Source of the DNA: Staphylococcus sp. ACRSN
GTDB taxonomy: Bacteria > Bacillota > Bacilli > Staphylococcales > Staphylococcaceae
NCBI RefSeq assembly: GCF_022346615.1
Contig: NZ_JAKRNS010000003.1
Location: 124,001 to 188,000, forward strand
DNA: 64,000 nt
Reading direction: 5' to 3'
Below, piece by piece: positions 42,059-51,684 of this stretch. The notes under the pieces were generated by a model that saw only the letters and a list, made by a program, of their open reading frames with translations, was not told the DNA's origin and searched no databases. The translations under genes were made by a program, and so were the position numbers. Each line of letters begins with the position of its first letter. Positions within the stretch are counted from its first letter, which is position 1.

Positions 42059-43342
42059 ATGAGGTATACAAATTCAGAGCAAGCAATGAAAAAAGCTGAA
42101 ACTTTAATGCCTGGTGGCGTAAATAGTCCAGTGAGAGCTTTTAAATCGGTAGATACACCAGCGATATTTATGGATCATGGAAATGGTTCTAAGATATATG
42201 ATATTGATGGAAATGAATATATAGATTACGTTTTAAGTTGGGGACCATTAATTTTAGGTCATCAAAATAAACAAGTCATTAAAAGAATTCATGAGGAAGT
42301 TGATAAAGGAACGAGTTTTGGTGCTTCTACTTTACAAGAAAATAAATTAGCTGAACTTGTTATTGAACGTGTTCCTTCTATTGAAAAAGTAAGAATGGTA
42401 TCTTCAGGTACAGAAGCAACACTAGATACGTTACGACTTGCTAGAGGATATACTGGACGTAATAAAATTGTTAAGTTTATTGGTTGTTATCATGGTCACA
42501 GTGACTCTTTATTAATTAAAGCAGGTTCAGGTGTGGCAACACTGGGATTGCCTGATTCTCCAGGTGTACCAGAAGGTATTGCGAAAAATACAATTACAGT
42601 ACCATATAATGATTTAGATGCTATTAAAGTTGCTTTTGAAGAATTTGGAGACGATATTGCAGGCGTTATCGTTGAACCGGTAGCAGGTAATATGGGTGTA
42701 GTACCTCCAGTGGATGGCTTCTTACAAGGATTAAGAGATATTACGAATGAATATGGCTCATTATTAATTTTTGATGAAGTAATGACAGGTTTTAGAGTAG
42801 GATACAATTGTGCACAAGGCTACTTTAATGTGACGCCAGATTTAACTTGCTTAGGTAAAGTTATTGGTGGAGGATTACCAGTAGGTGCATTTGGTGGAAA
42901 AGCAGAAATTATGGATAAAATCGCTCCAACTGGTGATATATATCAGGCTGGTACATTATCAGGTAATCCATTAGCCATGACTAGTGGTTATGAAACATTG
43001 AGTCAACTAACACCTGAATCTTATGAATATTTCAATGAATTGGGAGATATCCTAGAATCTGGATTGAAAACAGTATTTAATAAACATGAAGTGCCAATCA
43101 CAGTTAACCGTGCTGGTTCAATGATCGGTTACTTCTTAAATCCAGGGCCAGTTACAAACTTTGATGAAGCTAATAATAGTGATTTAGAACGCTTCAGTCA
43201 AATGTATAGAGAAATGGCAAAAGAGGGTGTATTCTTACCACCATCACAATTTGAAGGAACATTCCTTTCAACTGCACATACGAAAGAAGACATTGAAAAA
43301 ACAATTAAAGCATTTGATACTGCACTTAGCAGAATTGTATAA
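42059..43342 (+). CDS. hemL: Glutamate-1-semialdehyde 2,1-aminomutase
   Basis: PLP enzyme that converts glutamate-1-semialdehyde to aminolevulinate, functionally step two although placed last in the operon. The 427-residue protein has the [10 protein letters not shown] start region, [24 protein letters not shown] and FDEVMTGFR. The PLP lysine is in [17 protein letters not shown] near 267. The ATG at 42059 has a strong AAGGAGG. A terminator follows and ends hemAXCDBL. A second paralogue is common in staphylococci; this is the operon copy. Confidence 0.97.
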   Translation: MRYTNSEQAMKKAETLMPGGVNSPVRAFKSVDTPAIFMDHGNGSKIYDIDGNEYIDYVLSWGPLILGHQNKQVIKRIHEEVDKGTSFGASTLQENKLAELVIERVPSIEKVRMVSSGTEATLDTLRLARGYTGRNKIVKFIGCYHGHSDSLLIKAGSGVATLGLPDSPGVPEGIAKNTITVPYNDLDAIKVAFEEFGDDIAGVIVEPVAGNMGVVPPVDGFLQGLRDITNEYGSLLIFDEVMTGFRVGYNCAQGYFNVTPDLTCLGKVIGGGLPVGAFGGKAEIMDKIAPTGDIYQAGTLSGNPLAMTSGYETLSQLTPESYEYFNELGDILESGLKTVFNKHEVPITVNRAGSMIGYFLNPGPVTNFDEANNSDLERFSQMYREMAKEGVFLPPSQFEGTFLSTAHTKEDIEKTIKAFDTALSRIV

Positions 43343-43351
43343 ATTTCAACA

Positions 43352-43391
43352 ATGTGCCCGAACAACAAAGTAGTTGAACGGGCACTTTTTT
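43352..43391 (+). terminator. Rho-independent terminator after hemL
   Basis: GTGCCCG (43354-43360) pairs with CGGGCAC (43379-43385), with an inner CAAC/GTTG extension, followed by six T. Confidence 0.95.
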
Positions 43392-43433
43392 ATTGGTTAA
43401 TCTGATATAGAAATTAATGAAAGTTGTGAACTC

Positions 43434-44510
43434 ATGAATAAACATTTAAGAAACAATTTAATTGTTTTAAGTTTAGCTATTATTTTAAGTTTAATACTTC
43501 ATATGGCACATGTACTTTTACCGTATATGTTTGGTCCTATTATTGCCAGTATCGTATGCATTAAGTTCTTTCACTTAGAAATTAAATGGCCATTTTGGCT
43601 GAGTCAATTAGGTTTAATACTATTAGGCGTACAAATTGGCAGTACGTTTACTAAAACAGTGATCTATGACATTAAAGACGATTGGCTTACAATTATACTC
43701 ATAACAGTCATGTTATTATTACTTGCACTTATAATTGCGTATTTCTTTAAAAAAATTGCTAAAGTAAATACTGAGACAGCAATATTAAGCGTTATTCCAG
43801 GCGCATTAAGTCAAATGTTAGTTATGGCTGAAGAAGATAAAAAAGCTAATATCATGGTTGTTAGTTTAACACAAACATCTCGAATCATATTTGTTGTTGT
43901 ATTGGTTCCGTTTATTTCATACTTCTTTAAAGATTCTGGTAATCACGATGATTTGGTTACAAATACGACAAAAAGACTCACAGAAGCTTTAACAATACCG
44001 AATATGTTTATTTTAATATTAGCAATTGCAGTTGTTTATTTTATTATGGGTAAAATTAACTTTCCCACACGGCAGTTGTTGGCACCTATTGTTGTGTTAA
44101 TTGCTTGGAATATGTTCACAGGTATTACTTTTACTTTAGATAGTTATATTATTGCAGCTGCACAGGTAATATATATGATAAGAATAGGCATTCAAATTGC
44201 TAGTTTATTAGACCAGATGAAAGGACGTATTGCAATCGCTATAGCCTTTCAAAATGTAATGTTAATTTTGCTTGCTTTTATTATGGTATTTATTATTTCA
44301 TTGGTTTCAAATCATTCTATTAATGAATTGTTCTTAGGTGCAGCGCCGGGGGGTATGAGTCAAATTGTTTTAGTTGCGATAGAAACAGGCGCCGATGTTG
44401 CGATGATTTCTAGCTATCATATTTTCCGGATTTTCTTCATATTGTTTTTAATTGCGCCACTACTTAAGTATTATCTACAATTTAGAGAACATTCAAGAAA
44501 TAAAATTTAA
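43434..44510 (+). CDS. AbrB-family membrane protein (putative transporter)
   Basis: A 358-residue membrane protein with about ten hydrophobic spans. It appears internally duplicated: the pattern MLPYMFGPIIAS / SVIPGALSQMLVMAEE in the first half is echoed by LFLGAAPGGMSQIVLVAIETGADVA in the second. This is the PF05145 family (AbrB, sometimes mislabelled ammonia monooxygenase), which is unrelated to the AbrB DNA-binding regulator. Substrate is unknown. The start is ATG 43434 with a poor Shine-Dalgarno (GTGAA), so an alternative start is possible. Single-gene unit between two terminators. Confidence 0.8.
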   Translation: MNKHLRNNLIVLSLAIILSLILHMAHVLLPYMFGPIIASIVCIKFFHLEIKWPFWLSQLGLILLGVQIGSTFTKTVIYDIKDDWLTIILITVMLLLLALIIAYFFKKIAKVNTETAILSVIPGALSQMLVMAEEDKKANIMVVSLTQTSRIIFVVVLVPFISYFFKDSGNHDDLVTNTTKRLTEALTIPNMFILILAIAVVYFIMGKINFPTRQLLAPIVVLIAWNMFTGITFTLDSYIIAAAQVIYMIRIGIQIASLLDQMKGRIAIAIAFQNVMLILLAFIMVFIISLVSNHSINELFLGAAPGGMSQIVLVAIETGADVAMISSYHIFRIFFILFLIAPLLKYYLQFREHSRNKI

Positions 44511-44520
44511 AAAGAAAATG

Positions 44521-44566
44521 AGCTTTAAATGATATATTTCAATTAATATCATTTAAAGCTTTTTTG
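44521..44566 (+). terminator. Terminator after AbrB-family gene
   Basis: AGCTTTAAATGATAT (44521-44535) pairs perfectly with 44546-44560, followed by six T. Confidence 0.92.
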
Positions 44567-44723
44567 TCAAATATAGTTAAAATTAGTGCATATATTTAAT
44601 AAAAAACTCAAAAGCATGTGTTGTAAAAATACAAATTAATAGAATAATAATACCAATATAAAATTCAGATATTTCTGACTGTTAAAAAATTTTAAAACGT
44701 TTCTAACAACTCATATCACTGTA

Positions 44724-44792
44724 AGTAAACGCTTACGAACTGATTTTATTTGAGAAAACGACTGTTGACGAATCTCTCATACATGCTAAAAT
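44724..44792 (+). promoter_or_regulatory. Promoter of MHS transporter with upstream cre-like dyad
   Basis: TTGACG (44765-44770) and TAAAAT (44787-44792) with a 16-bp spacer. AGTAAACGCTTACG at 44724-44737 lies within a GTAAG/CTTAC dyad and has two mismatches from the cre consensus. Otherwise the 314-bp gap shows only the terminator. Confidence 0.5.
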
Positions 44793-44824
44793 AACTTCTT
44801 GTAAATAAAAGGAGTGTATATGTC

Positions 44825-46219
44825 ATGAAGTTTAACAAGCATAAAATAAACACCGTAGACATAAATCAGGCAAAGAAAAGTGTATTTGCAACTGGTATCG
44901 GTAATGCTATGGAGTGGTTTGATTTTGCTTTATATTCATATTTAGCCGTGATTATAAGTAAAAACTTTTTCAGTCAAGTTGAAAATGATGAAATAAAACT
45001 TATTTTTACATTTGCCACTTTCGCGATAGCATTCTTGTTACGTCCTGTCGGTGGTATTGTATTTGGGAAAATTGGGGACAAATATGGACGAAAAGTTGTA
45101 CTAACATCGACCATCATTTTAATGGCGTTCTCTACATTTATCATAGGTATTTTACCTACATATGACCAAATTGGAATTTGGGCACCAATTATATTATTAC
45201 TTGCTCGTATTTTACAAGGATTTTCAGTGGGTGGTGAATATGCTGGTGCAATGGTATATATTGCAGAATCGTCACCAGATAATAAACGTATTAGATTGGG
45301 AAGCGGACTAGAATTAGGTACTTTATCTGGTTATATCTTCGCTTCAGTATTAATCACAATCATGTTTTGGTTAATACCTTCTGAAAGTATGCAATCATGG
45401 GGCTGGAGAATCCCATTCTTTATCAGTGTACCTATTGGATTGTTTGGATTATACTTGAGATCACATCTTGAAGAATCACCTATCTTCGAAAATGATTTAG
45501 CTAATCATGAAGAAGAAGAACCAGGTTTCTTACAAATTGTTAAGGAAAATAAACGTGATATTTTATTATGTGTCGTATTTGTAGCATTTTTCAATATTAC
45601 TAATTATATGTTATTGGGTTATATGCCTTCTTACTTAGATGAAATTGTTGGCATTAAAGATACAATCAGTACACCAATTACTGCAGTCGTATTAATCATT
45701 ATGCTACCATTCGCAATTATGTTTGGTCGTTTAGGTGATAAGAGTGGTAATAAGAAAATTATTAGCGTTGGGCTAATTCTAGGAATCGTATTTTCAATAT
45801 TTTCATTCCAGTTCTTAAATGGTGGAAATTTAGGGTTCTTATTCATCGGATTACTAATGATAGGTATTGTATTATCCGTTTATGAAGGTACAATGCCAGG
45901 GACATTACCAACATTGTTCTTTACTAATGTGAGATATAGAACATTATCATGGACATTCAACATAGCCGTTTCAATTTTTGGTGGGACAACACCATTAGTT
46001 GCTTCTTGGTTAGTACATGTGACGAACAATAATTTAGCACCAGCATTTTATCTATTGGCAGTTAGTGTTATTGGATTAGTTGTTGTATTATTCTTATTTA
46101 AAGATACTTCAAAACAATCGCTAAAAGGTTCTTATCCTACAGTTGCTTCAGAGAAAGAGTTTGAAATCGCTGTAGAAAATCCAAAAGATTCATTATGGTG
46201 GAAATCAGAAACTAAATAG
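44825..46219 (+). CDS. proP: MFS transporter, metabolite:H+ symporter family (ProP-like)
   Basis: A 464-residue, twelve-span major-facilitator transporter of the ProP/ShiA type. The family signature [24 protein letters not shown] begins near residue 27. [13 protein letters not shown] is the loop 2-3 motif, and [24 protein letters not shown] follows. E. coli ProP takes up proline and betaine, but family members vary, so the substrate is tentative. It lacks the C-terminal coiled coil of osmosensing ProP, so osmotic gating should not be assumed. The ATG at 44825 follows AAGGAGTG. Confidence 0.82.
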   Translation: MKFNKHKINTVDINQAKKSVFATGIGNAMEWFDFALYSYLAVIISKNFFSQVENDEIKLIFTFATFAIAFLLRPVGGIVFGKIGDKYGRKVVLTSTIILMAFSTFIIGILPTYDQIGIWAPIILLLARILQGFSVGGEYAGAMVYIAESSPDNKRIRLGSGLELGTLSGYIFASVLITIMFWLIPSESMQSWGWRIPFFISVPIGLFGLYLRSHLEESPIFENDLANHEEEEPGFLQIVKENKRDILLCVVFVAFFNITNYMLLGYMPSYLDEIVGIKDTISTPITAVVLIIMLPFAIMFGRLGDKSGNKKIISVGLILGIVFSIFSFQFLNGGNLGFLFIGLLMIGIVLSVYEGTMPGTLPTLFFTNVRYRTLSWTFNIAVSIFGGTTPLVASWLVHVTNNNLAPAFYLLAVSVIGLVVVLFLFKDTSKQSLKGSYPTVASEKEFEIAVENPKDSLWWKSETK

Positions 46220-46257
46220 TATGTATTAGAATTAAGAAAAATTTCTTAGTTAAAATA

Positions 46258-46297
46258 GAGAGCAGATTAAAATCATTTGATTTTAATCTGCTCTTTT
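46258..46297. terminator. Bidirectional terminator between proP and tag
   Basis: GAGCAGATTAAAATCA (46260-46275) pairs perfectly with 46278-46293, flanked by A and T runs, placed between convergent genes. Confidence 0.9.
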
Positions 46298-46390
46298 AAT
46301 TGTATTCCTTATTAAGATAATGTATTTAAATATATCAGTATATGTTATGTGATTATTACAATATATTTCAAAAAGCTGTATTTCAATAAG

Positions 46391-46951
46391 TTAATTATTA
46401 TTTGGGTTATTAGGACACGACTGTAGATGAGCATTATACAAACCAGCAGCTTCTAAAAATGAAAATACAGTTACTGGACCTAAAAATTTGAAACCATATT
46501 TCTTTAAATCTTTTGATAGTTGTTTTGCACGGTCATCAATAGTAATCCGTTCAGATGAATGATTATATTTAAAGTCTATAGGCTTATGATTGACATATGA
46601 CCATAAAAAATCACTGAAACTTCCGTGTTCTTTTTCTATTTTTAAATAACCTTGAGCTTGGTTTACGATAGCTTCTAACTTTTTTCGATGATGAACGATA
46701 TTTGGAAATAACATGAGTTCATCAATATCTTCAGATGTCATTTTTGAAACGACTTCTGGATCAAAATCATGGAATGCCTTTTCATATGATTCCTTTTTCT
46801 TTAAAATAGTTAGCCATGATAAACCAGCATGCTGAGATTCCAGTGCTAAAAGTTTAAATAGGTCATGACTATCATACATTGGTTGGCCCCATACTTCATC
46901 ATGATATTGTATATAGATTGGATCTTTTGTTCCAAAAGCACATTCATTCAT
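46391..46951 (-). CDS. tag: DNA-3-methyladenine glycosylase I
   Basis: Removes 3-methyladenine from alkylated DNA. The 186-residue protein is of normal Tag length and contains YHDEVWGQP near the start, LEALCL-like helix ALESQHAGLSWLTILKKKE, and FLGPVTVFSFLEAAGLYNAH near the end. The N-terminal Cys4 and His17 with C-terminal His175 and Cys179 form the zinc site of this family. The start at 46951 has an AGGAGGT Shine-Dalgarno. Transcribed opposite to its neighbours. Confidence 0.95.
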   Translation of the reverse strand: MNECAFGTKDPIYIQYHDEVWGQPMYDSHDLFKLLALESQHAGLSWLTILKKKESYEKAFHDFDPEVVSKMTSEDIDELMLFPNIVHHRKKLEAIVNQAQGYLKIEKEHGSFSDFLWSYVNHKPIDFKYNHSSERITIDDRAKQLSKDLKKYGFKFLGPVTVFSFLEAAGLYNAHLQSCPNNPNNN

Positions 46952-46970
46952 AAATTTTACCTCCTGTGCA

Positions 46971-47268
46971 TTGACTTATTTGAGTATCCATTATACTATA
47001 ATTAAGGAAATAAATATTGTATTTGGGAAGAGTAAATATAGTTAGATTTAACAGAGAGTACACAGATTGCTGAAAGTGTATAATTTAATATATTGAAGGT
47101 AGCCCACGATGAACTTTTACTGAAATACAACGTTTGTAGATTAGGTTGAAGCGTGTTTGAGCGTTAATCATATTTAGAGTGCACGTATTAAAGAAGATTT
47201 AATACGTGAATTTAGGTGGTACCACGGAATATCCGTCCTATAATATTAGGGCGGATATTTTTTATTTT
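46971..47268 (+). promoter_or_regulatory. Promoter and T-box riboswitch leader of valS
   Basis: The -35 TTGACT is at 46971-46976 with an overlapping -10 TATACTATAAT near 46992-47002. The leader has a perfect 11-bp stem (47182-47192 with 47198-47208) and the T-box AGGTGGTACCACGG (47214-47227). A terminator stem, ATATCCGTCCTA (47229-47240) with TAGGGCGGATAT (47247-47258) and T residues, follows. Uncharged tRNA-Val should relieve termination. The specifier codon was not assigned. Confidence 0.93.
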
Positions 47269-47285
47269 AAGGAGGATTTTATCAA

Positions 47286-49916
47286 ATGGAAATGAAACCA
47301 AAATATAATCCGAGCGAAGTTGAGTCAGGACGTTATGACCAATGGGTAAACAATGGATACTTTAAAGCTGCAGAAGATAATACAAAAGAAACATATACAA
47401 TCGTTATTCCACCTCCAAATGTAACTGGTAAATTACATTTAGGGCATGCATGGGATACGACATTACAAGATATTATTACACGAATGAAACGTATGCAAGG
47501 GTACGATACTTTGTACTTACCAGGCATGGATCATGCTGGTATCGCTACTCAAGCAAAAGTAGAAGCGAAGTTAAACGAACAAGGTTTATCAAGACATGAT
47601 CTTGGTAGAGAAAAATTCCTTGAAAAAGCTTGGGAATGGAAAGAAGAATATGCAAGTTTTATTCGAAATCAATGGTCTAAATTAGGATTAGGATTAGATT
47701 ATAGCAGAGAGCGATTCACTTTAGATGACGGCTTAAGTAAAGCTGTAAAAAAAGTTTTTGTTGATATGTATAACAAAGGTTTAATTTATCGTGGTGAATA
47801 TATTATTAACTGGGATCCTGTTGCAAGAACCGCTTTATCTGATATTGAAGTTATTCATGAAGATGTTCAAGGTAAATTTTATCATTTCAAATATCCATAT
47901 GCTGATGGTGAAGGATTTATTGAAATTGCTACGACAAGACCAGAAACAATGTTAGGTGATACAGCAATTGTTGTAAATCCCAATGATGAGAGATACAAAG
48001 ATGTAATAGGTAAAAATGTTATTTTACCAATCATCGGTAAAACATTGCCTATATTAGCAGATGAATATGTAGATATTGAATTTGGTAGTGGGGCGATGAA
48101 AGTAACGCCAGCACATGATCCAAATGACTTTGAAATTGGTAATCGTCATGATTTAGAACGCATCATTGTTATGGATGAATCTGGTAAAATGAATGAAAAA
48201 GCTGGTAAATATGAAGGTATGGACCGTTTTGAATGTCGTGAGCAATTAGTAAAAGATTTAGAAGCAGAAGGTTTGGTTATTAAAATAGAAGAGCATGAAC
48301 ATTCTGTGGGGCATTCTGAGCGTTCGGGTGCAGTGGTTGAACCTTATTTATCAACTCAGTGGTTTGTAAAAATGAAACCATTGGCTGAACAAGCGTTAAA
48401 TAATCAAGAAACAGATAATAGAATAGATTTTGTTCCAGCACGATTTGAAAAAACATTCAATCGATGGATGGAAGAAATAAGAGATTGGACCATTTCACGA
48501 CAACTTTGGTGGGGACATCAAATTCCGGCATGGTACCATAATGAAACAGGTGAAATCTATGTTGGAGAAGAAGCACCTGAAAATCCAGAGCAGTGGACAC
48601 AAGATGCTGATGTACTAGATACATGGTTTTCAAGTGCATTATGGCCATTTTCTACATTAGGTTGGCCAGATGTGGATGCAGAAGACTTTAAACGTTATTT
48701 CCCTACGAATGCTTTAGTAACAGGTTATGACATTATTTTCTTCTGGGTTGCACGAATGATATTCCAAGGTTTAGAGTTTACTGGTGAAAAACCATTCAAT
48801 GATGTTTTATTACATGGTTTAGTGCGTGCAGAAGATGGACGCAAGATGAGTAAATCATTAGGAAACGGTGTTGACCCAATGGATGTCATCGATGAATATG
48901 GTGCAGATAGTTTAAGATATTTCCTTGCAACTGGTTCGTCACCTGGTCATGATTTACGTTATTCAACAGAAAAAGTTGAATCAGTATGGAACTTCATTAA
49001 CAAAATATGGAATGCTGCGCGATTTAGTATTATGAATATTGGTGATACATTTAAAGTAGAAGATATTGATTTATCAGGTGAATTATCACTTGCGGATAAA
49101 TGGATTTTAACACGATTAAATGAAACGATTGCTAATGTAACTGATCTTAGTGAAAAGTATGAATTCGGTGAAGTTGGTAGATCTTTATATAACTTTATTT
49201 GGGATGATTTCTGTGATTGGTATATTGAAATGAGTAAAATACCAATGAATGGTGAGGATGAATCACAAAAGCAAACAACAAGATCTGTTTTAACGCATGT
49301 ATTAGATAATACAATGAGAATGTTGCATCCATTTATGCCATTTGTAACCGAGCAAATTTGGCAAAATTTACCACATCAAGGTGAAACAATTGTTAATGCA
49401 GCTTGGCCTGAAGTGGACGAGGCTCTTGTTTTCGATGAAAGTAAAGAAACAATGCAACAACTTGTTGAAATTATAAAATCAGTCAGACAATCTAGATTAG
49501 AAGTAGATACGCCATTATCAAAAGCAATCCCAATCTTTATTCAAGCTAAAAATGATAATACTAAAGCAACATTGATTAACAATTCAAATTATATCGACAG
49601 ATTCTGTCATCCAAGTGAATTGACAATTGAGACTGAAATTGAAATTCCTGAAAAAGCCATTACATCAATAACTACAGCAGGAGAAGTGATACTTCCATTA
49701 GAAGGTTTAATTGATATGGATAAAGAAATCGCTCGATTGGAAAAAGAATTGGAAAAATGGCAAAAAGAATTAGATCGTGTAAATAAAAAATTAGCAAATG
49801 AGAACTTCGTAAACAAAGCACCTGAGAAAGTAATAAACGAAGAACGTAGCAAGCAAACAACGTATCAAGAAAAATATGATGGTGTTAAGTTACGAATTAA
49901 ACAATTAAAATCATAG
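47286..49916 (+). CDS. valS: Valyl-tRNA synthetase
   Basis: Class I synthetase with editing domain. The 876 residues contain the HIGH-type motif KLHLGHAWD (about 50-58) and the CP1 editing domain (about 200-350, [13 protein letters not shown]). They also hold the KMSKS signature [12 protein letters not shown] near 522-533, the helical anticodon domain, and a C-terminal coiled coil (about 805-875) that is rich in K/E. The ATG at 47286 follows AAGGAGG. folC follows after 11 bp. Confidence 0.98.
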   Translation: MEMKPKYNPSEVESGRYDQWVNNGYFKAAEDNTKETYTIVIPPPNVTGKLHLGHAWDTTLQDIITRMKRMQGYDTLYLPGMDHAGIATQAKVEAKLNEQGLSRHDLGREKFLEKAWEWKEEYASFIRNQWSKLGLGLDYSRERFTLDDGLSKAVKKVFVDMYNKGLIYRGEYIINWDPVARTALSDIEVIHEDVQGKFYHFKYPYADGEGFIEIATTRPETMLGDTAIVVNPNDERYKDVIGKNVILPIIGKTLPILADEYVDIEFGSGAMKVTPAHDPNDFEIGNRHDLERIIVMDESGKMNEKAGKYEGMDRFECREQLVKDLEAEGLVIKIEEHEHSVGHSERSGAVVEPYLSTQWFVKMKPLAEQALNNQETDNRIDFVPARFEKTFNRWMEEIRDWTISRQLWWGHQIPAWYHNETGEIYVGEEAPENPEQWTQDADVLDTWFSSALWPFSTLGWPDVDAEDFKRYFPTNALVTGYDIIFFWVARMIFQGLEFTGEKPFNDVLLHGLVRAEDGRKMSKSLGNGVDPMDVIDEYGADSLRYFLATGSSPGHDLRYSTEKVESVWNFINKIWNAARFSIMNIGDTFKVEDIDLSGELSLADKWILTRLNETIANVTDLSEKYEFGEVGRSLYNFIWDDFCDWYIEMSKIPMNGEDESQKQTTRSVLTHVLDNTMRMLHPFMPFVTEQIWQNLPHQGETIVNAAWPEVDEALVFDESKETMQQLVEIIKSVRQSRLEVDTPLSKAIPIFIQAKNDNTKATLINNSNYIDRFCHPSELTIETEIEIPEKAITSITTAGEVILPLEGLIDMDKEIARLEKELEKWQKELDRVNKKLANENFVNKAPEKVINEERSKQTTYQEKYDGVKLRIKQLKS

Positions 49917-49927
49917 GAGTCCTTAAC

Positions 49928-51190
49928 ATGAATTACCTTGACAGCTTATATTGGATACATGAACGAACTAAATTTGGCATCAAACCAGGCGTTAAAAGAA
50001 TGGAGTGGATGCTAGAACAATTGAACAATCCACAATTTAATATAAATGGTATTCATGTTGGTGGAACAAATGGGAAAGGTTCTACAGTAGCTTATTTAAG
50101 ATCAGCATTAGTTGATAATGGATATGAAGTTGGAACCTTTACTTCACCATTTATAGAGACTTTCAATGAAAGAATAAGCCTAAATGGTGTTCCAATCAGC
50201 GATGATGAAATTGTCGAACTTGTTCAAAAGGTAAAACCAGTAAGTGAATTATTAGAAGTTGAAACTGACTTAGGCGTAGCTACAGAATTTGAAATTATAA
50301 CTACTATGATGTTTTTATATTTTGGTGAAATACATCCAGTAGATTTTGTTGTAATTGAGGCAGGACTCGGTATTAAAAACGATTCAACAAATGTATTTAA
50401 GCCAATTCTGTCTATATTAACTAGTATTGGTTTAGATCATACAGATATTTTAGGAGAAACATACGCTGATATTGCTAGAGATAAAGGTGCTATTGTTAAA
50501 CCAGAAACACCTGTAATTTATGCAGTGAAAAATGAAGATGCTTTGCATATCATTCGTGAGTTAGTAGAGCAACAAAATGCTGAAGGTATTGAATTAGAAA
50601 GAGATATCAGTATTATTTCAGAAGATGAAGAATTCACTTATCGTTATAAAGATTATGAATTAGAGACGCTAATGTTAAACATGTTAGGTGAACATCAAAA
50701 AGAAAACGCTGCGCTTGCCATAACTGCATTAATTGAATTAAATGAATCAGGTGTTGTAGATTTAAACTTCAATAAAATGATAGATGGTATAGAATCTGTA
50801 ACTTGGACTGGTAGAATTGAACAAGTTAAAGAGGAACCACTAATGATTGTAGATGGCGCCCATAATAATGAAAGTATTGAAGCATTAATTGAAACAATTA
50901 GAAATTATTATCATAGAGATAAGTTAGATATATTATTTGCAGCTACTAAAGGTAAACCAATTGCGACAATGGTGGATCAACTAAAAGAAATTGCTGAAAC
51001 GTTTTATATTACTGACTTCGATTTTCATAAAGCTATGGATAAGCAAGATATATTTAATGAAATCAAAGTAGATGATAAAATTCTAATCGATGATTGTGTA
51101 AGATTTATCGAAAATTATGAAGGTGAAGGTTTATTAATAACAGGTAGCCTATATTTTATCAGTGAAATAAAAGCAAAAGTGAATTTTTAA
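49928..51190 (+). CDS. folC: Folylpolyglutamate synthase / dihydrofolate synthase
   Basis: Adds glutamate to folates and, in bifunctional enzymes, to dihydropteroate. The 420 residues carry the P-loop GGTNGKGSTVAYL near 41-53, the omega-loop region SPFIETFNERI, and DHTDILGETYADIARDKGAIV with the carbamylated-lysine region. The Mur-ligase C-domain VDGAHNNES is near 304. The ATG at 49928 has TAGGAG. valS-folC is the conserved Firmicute pair; comC normally follows closely in staphylococci, but here several genes intervene. Confidence 0.96.
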   Translation: MNYLDSLYWIHERTKFGIKPGVKRMEWMLEQLNNPQFNINGIHVGGTNGKGSTVAYLRSALVDNGYEVGTFTSPFIETFNERISLNGVPISDDEIVELVQKVKPVSELLEVETDLGVATEFEIITTMMFLYFGEIHPVDFVVIEAGLGIKNDSTNVFKPILSILTSIGLDHTDILGETYADIARDKGAIVKPETPVIYAVKNEDALHIIRELVEQQNAEGIELERDISIISEDEEFTYRYKDYELETLMLNMLGEHQKENAALAITALIELNESGVVDLNFNKMIDGIESVTWTGRIEQVKEEPLMIVDGAHNNESIEALIETIRNYYHRDKLDILFAATKGKPIATMVDQLKEIAETFYITDFDFHKAMDKQDIFNEIKVDDKILIDDCVRFIENYEGEGLLITGSLYFISEIKAKVNF

Positions 51191-51311
51191 ATTCATAATT
51201 CAAATCATATTTTTTAAACTTTTATGTGTTTATATTTTTTACAAAGTAGTTATATAGTGATTTATTTAAAATTGTATGACTAAGATGAATATATTCAAAA
51301 CAAATAAAAAC

Positions 51312-51352
51312 GTCAATTTCTATTTACCTCAATAGAAATTGACATTTTTTTT
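51312..51352 (+). terminator. Rho-independent terminator after folC
   Basis: GTCAATTTCTATT (51312-51324) pairs perfectly with 51331-51343, followed by eight T. It marks the right end of the housekeeping block. Confidence 0.93.
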
Positions 51353-51684
51353 ATGTCGAAATTTTAATGTGAATTCATAGGAGCAATAATATTCTGCTCC
51401 GTATCTTAAATCATTCAATGTAAATATAAAGCAGTTTTCAAATTATTAAAATTTAAAAAATAAAATTTACAAATTTGTAAAACAATTTTAAAATTACCGT
51501 TTAATTTTTATAAATTAGGTAATAAAATATATAAAAAGCAATTATAACGATATAAATTTATGCTTTGTTTATTTATATAGATTAAATAAATATTATATAG
51601 TATTATATAATTAGTCGATAATTATAATTAATATATGGGGAATTGATTATAAGATGAAAAATTTTAAAGGGGAGTTTTCAAAAT
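51353..51684 (+). other. AT-rich upstream region of the surface-polymer pair
   Basis: A very AT-rich stretch. It holds the perfect 16-bp palindrome TTTACAAATTTGTAAA at 51466-51481 and, at the end, the AAAGGGGAG Shine-Dalgarno of the next gene. A 18-codon ORF (51654-51710, MKNFKGEFSKYADKHTWI) overlaps the next start in another frame and could be a coupling leader, but evidence is thin. The promoter is likely in 51590-51630, where TATAAT-like strings are too many to choose among. Confidence 0.4.

Noticed and set aside
43434..44510. AbrB-type transition-state DNA-binding regulator
   Set aside because: The protein is a ten-span membrane protein; the shared name comes from a different family.
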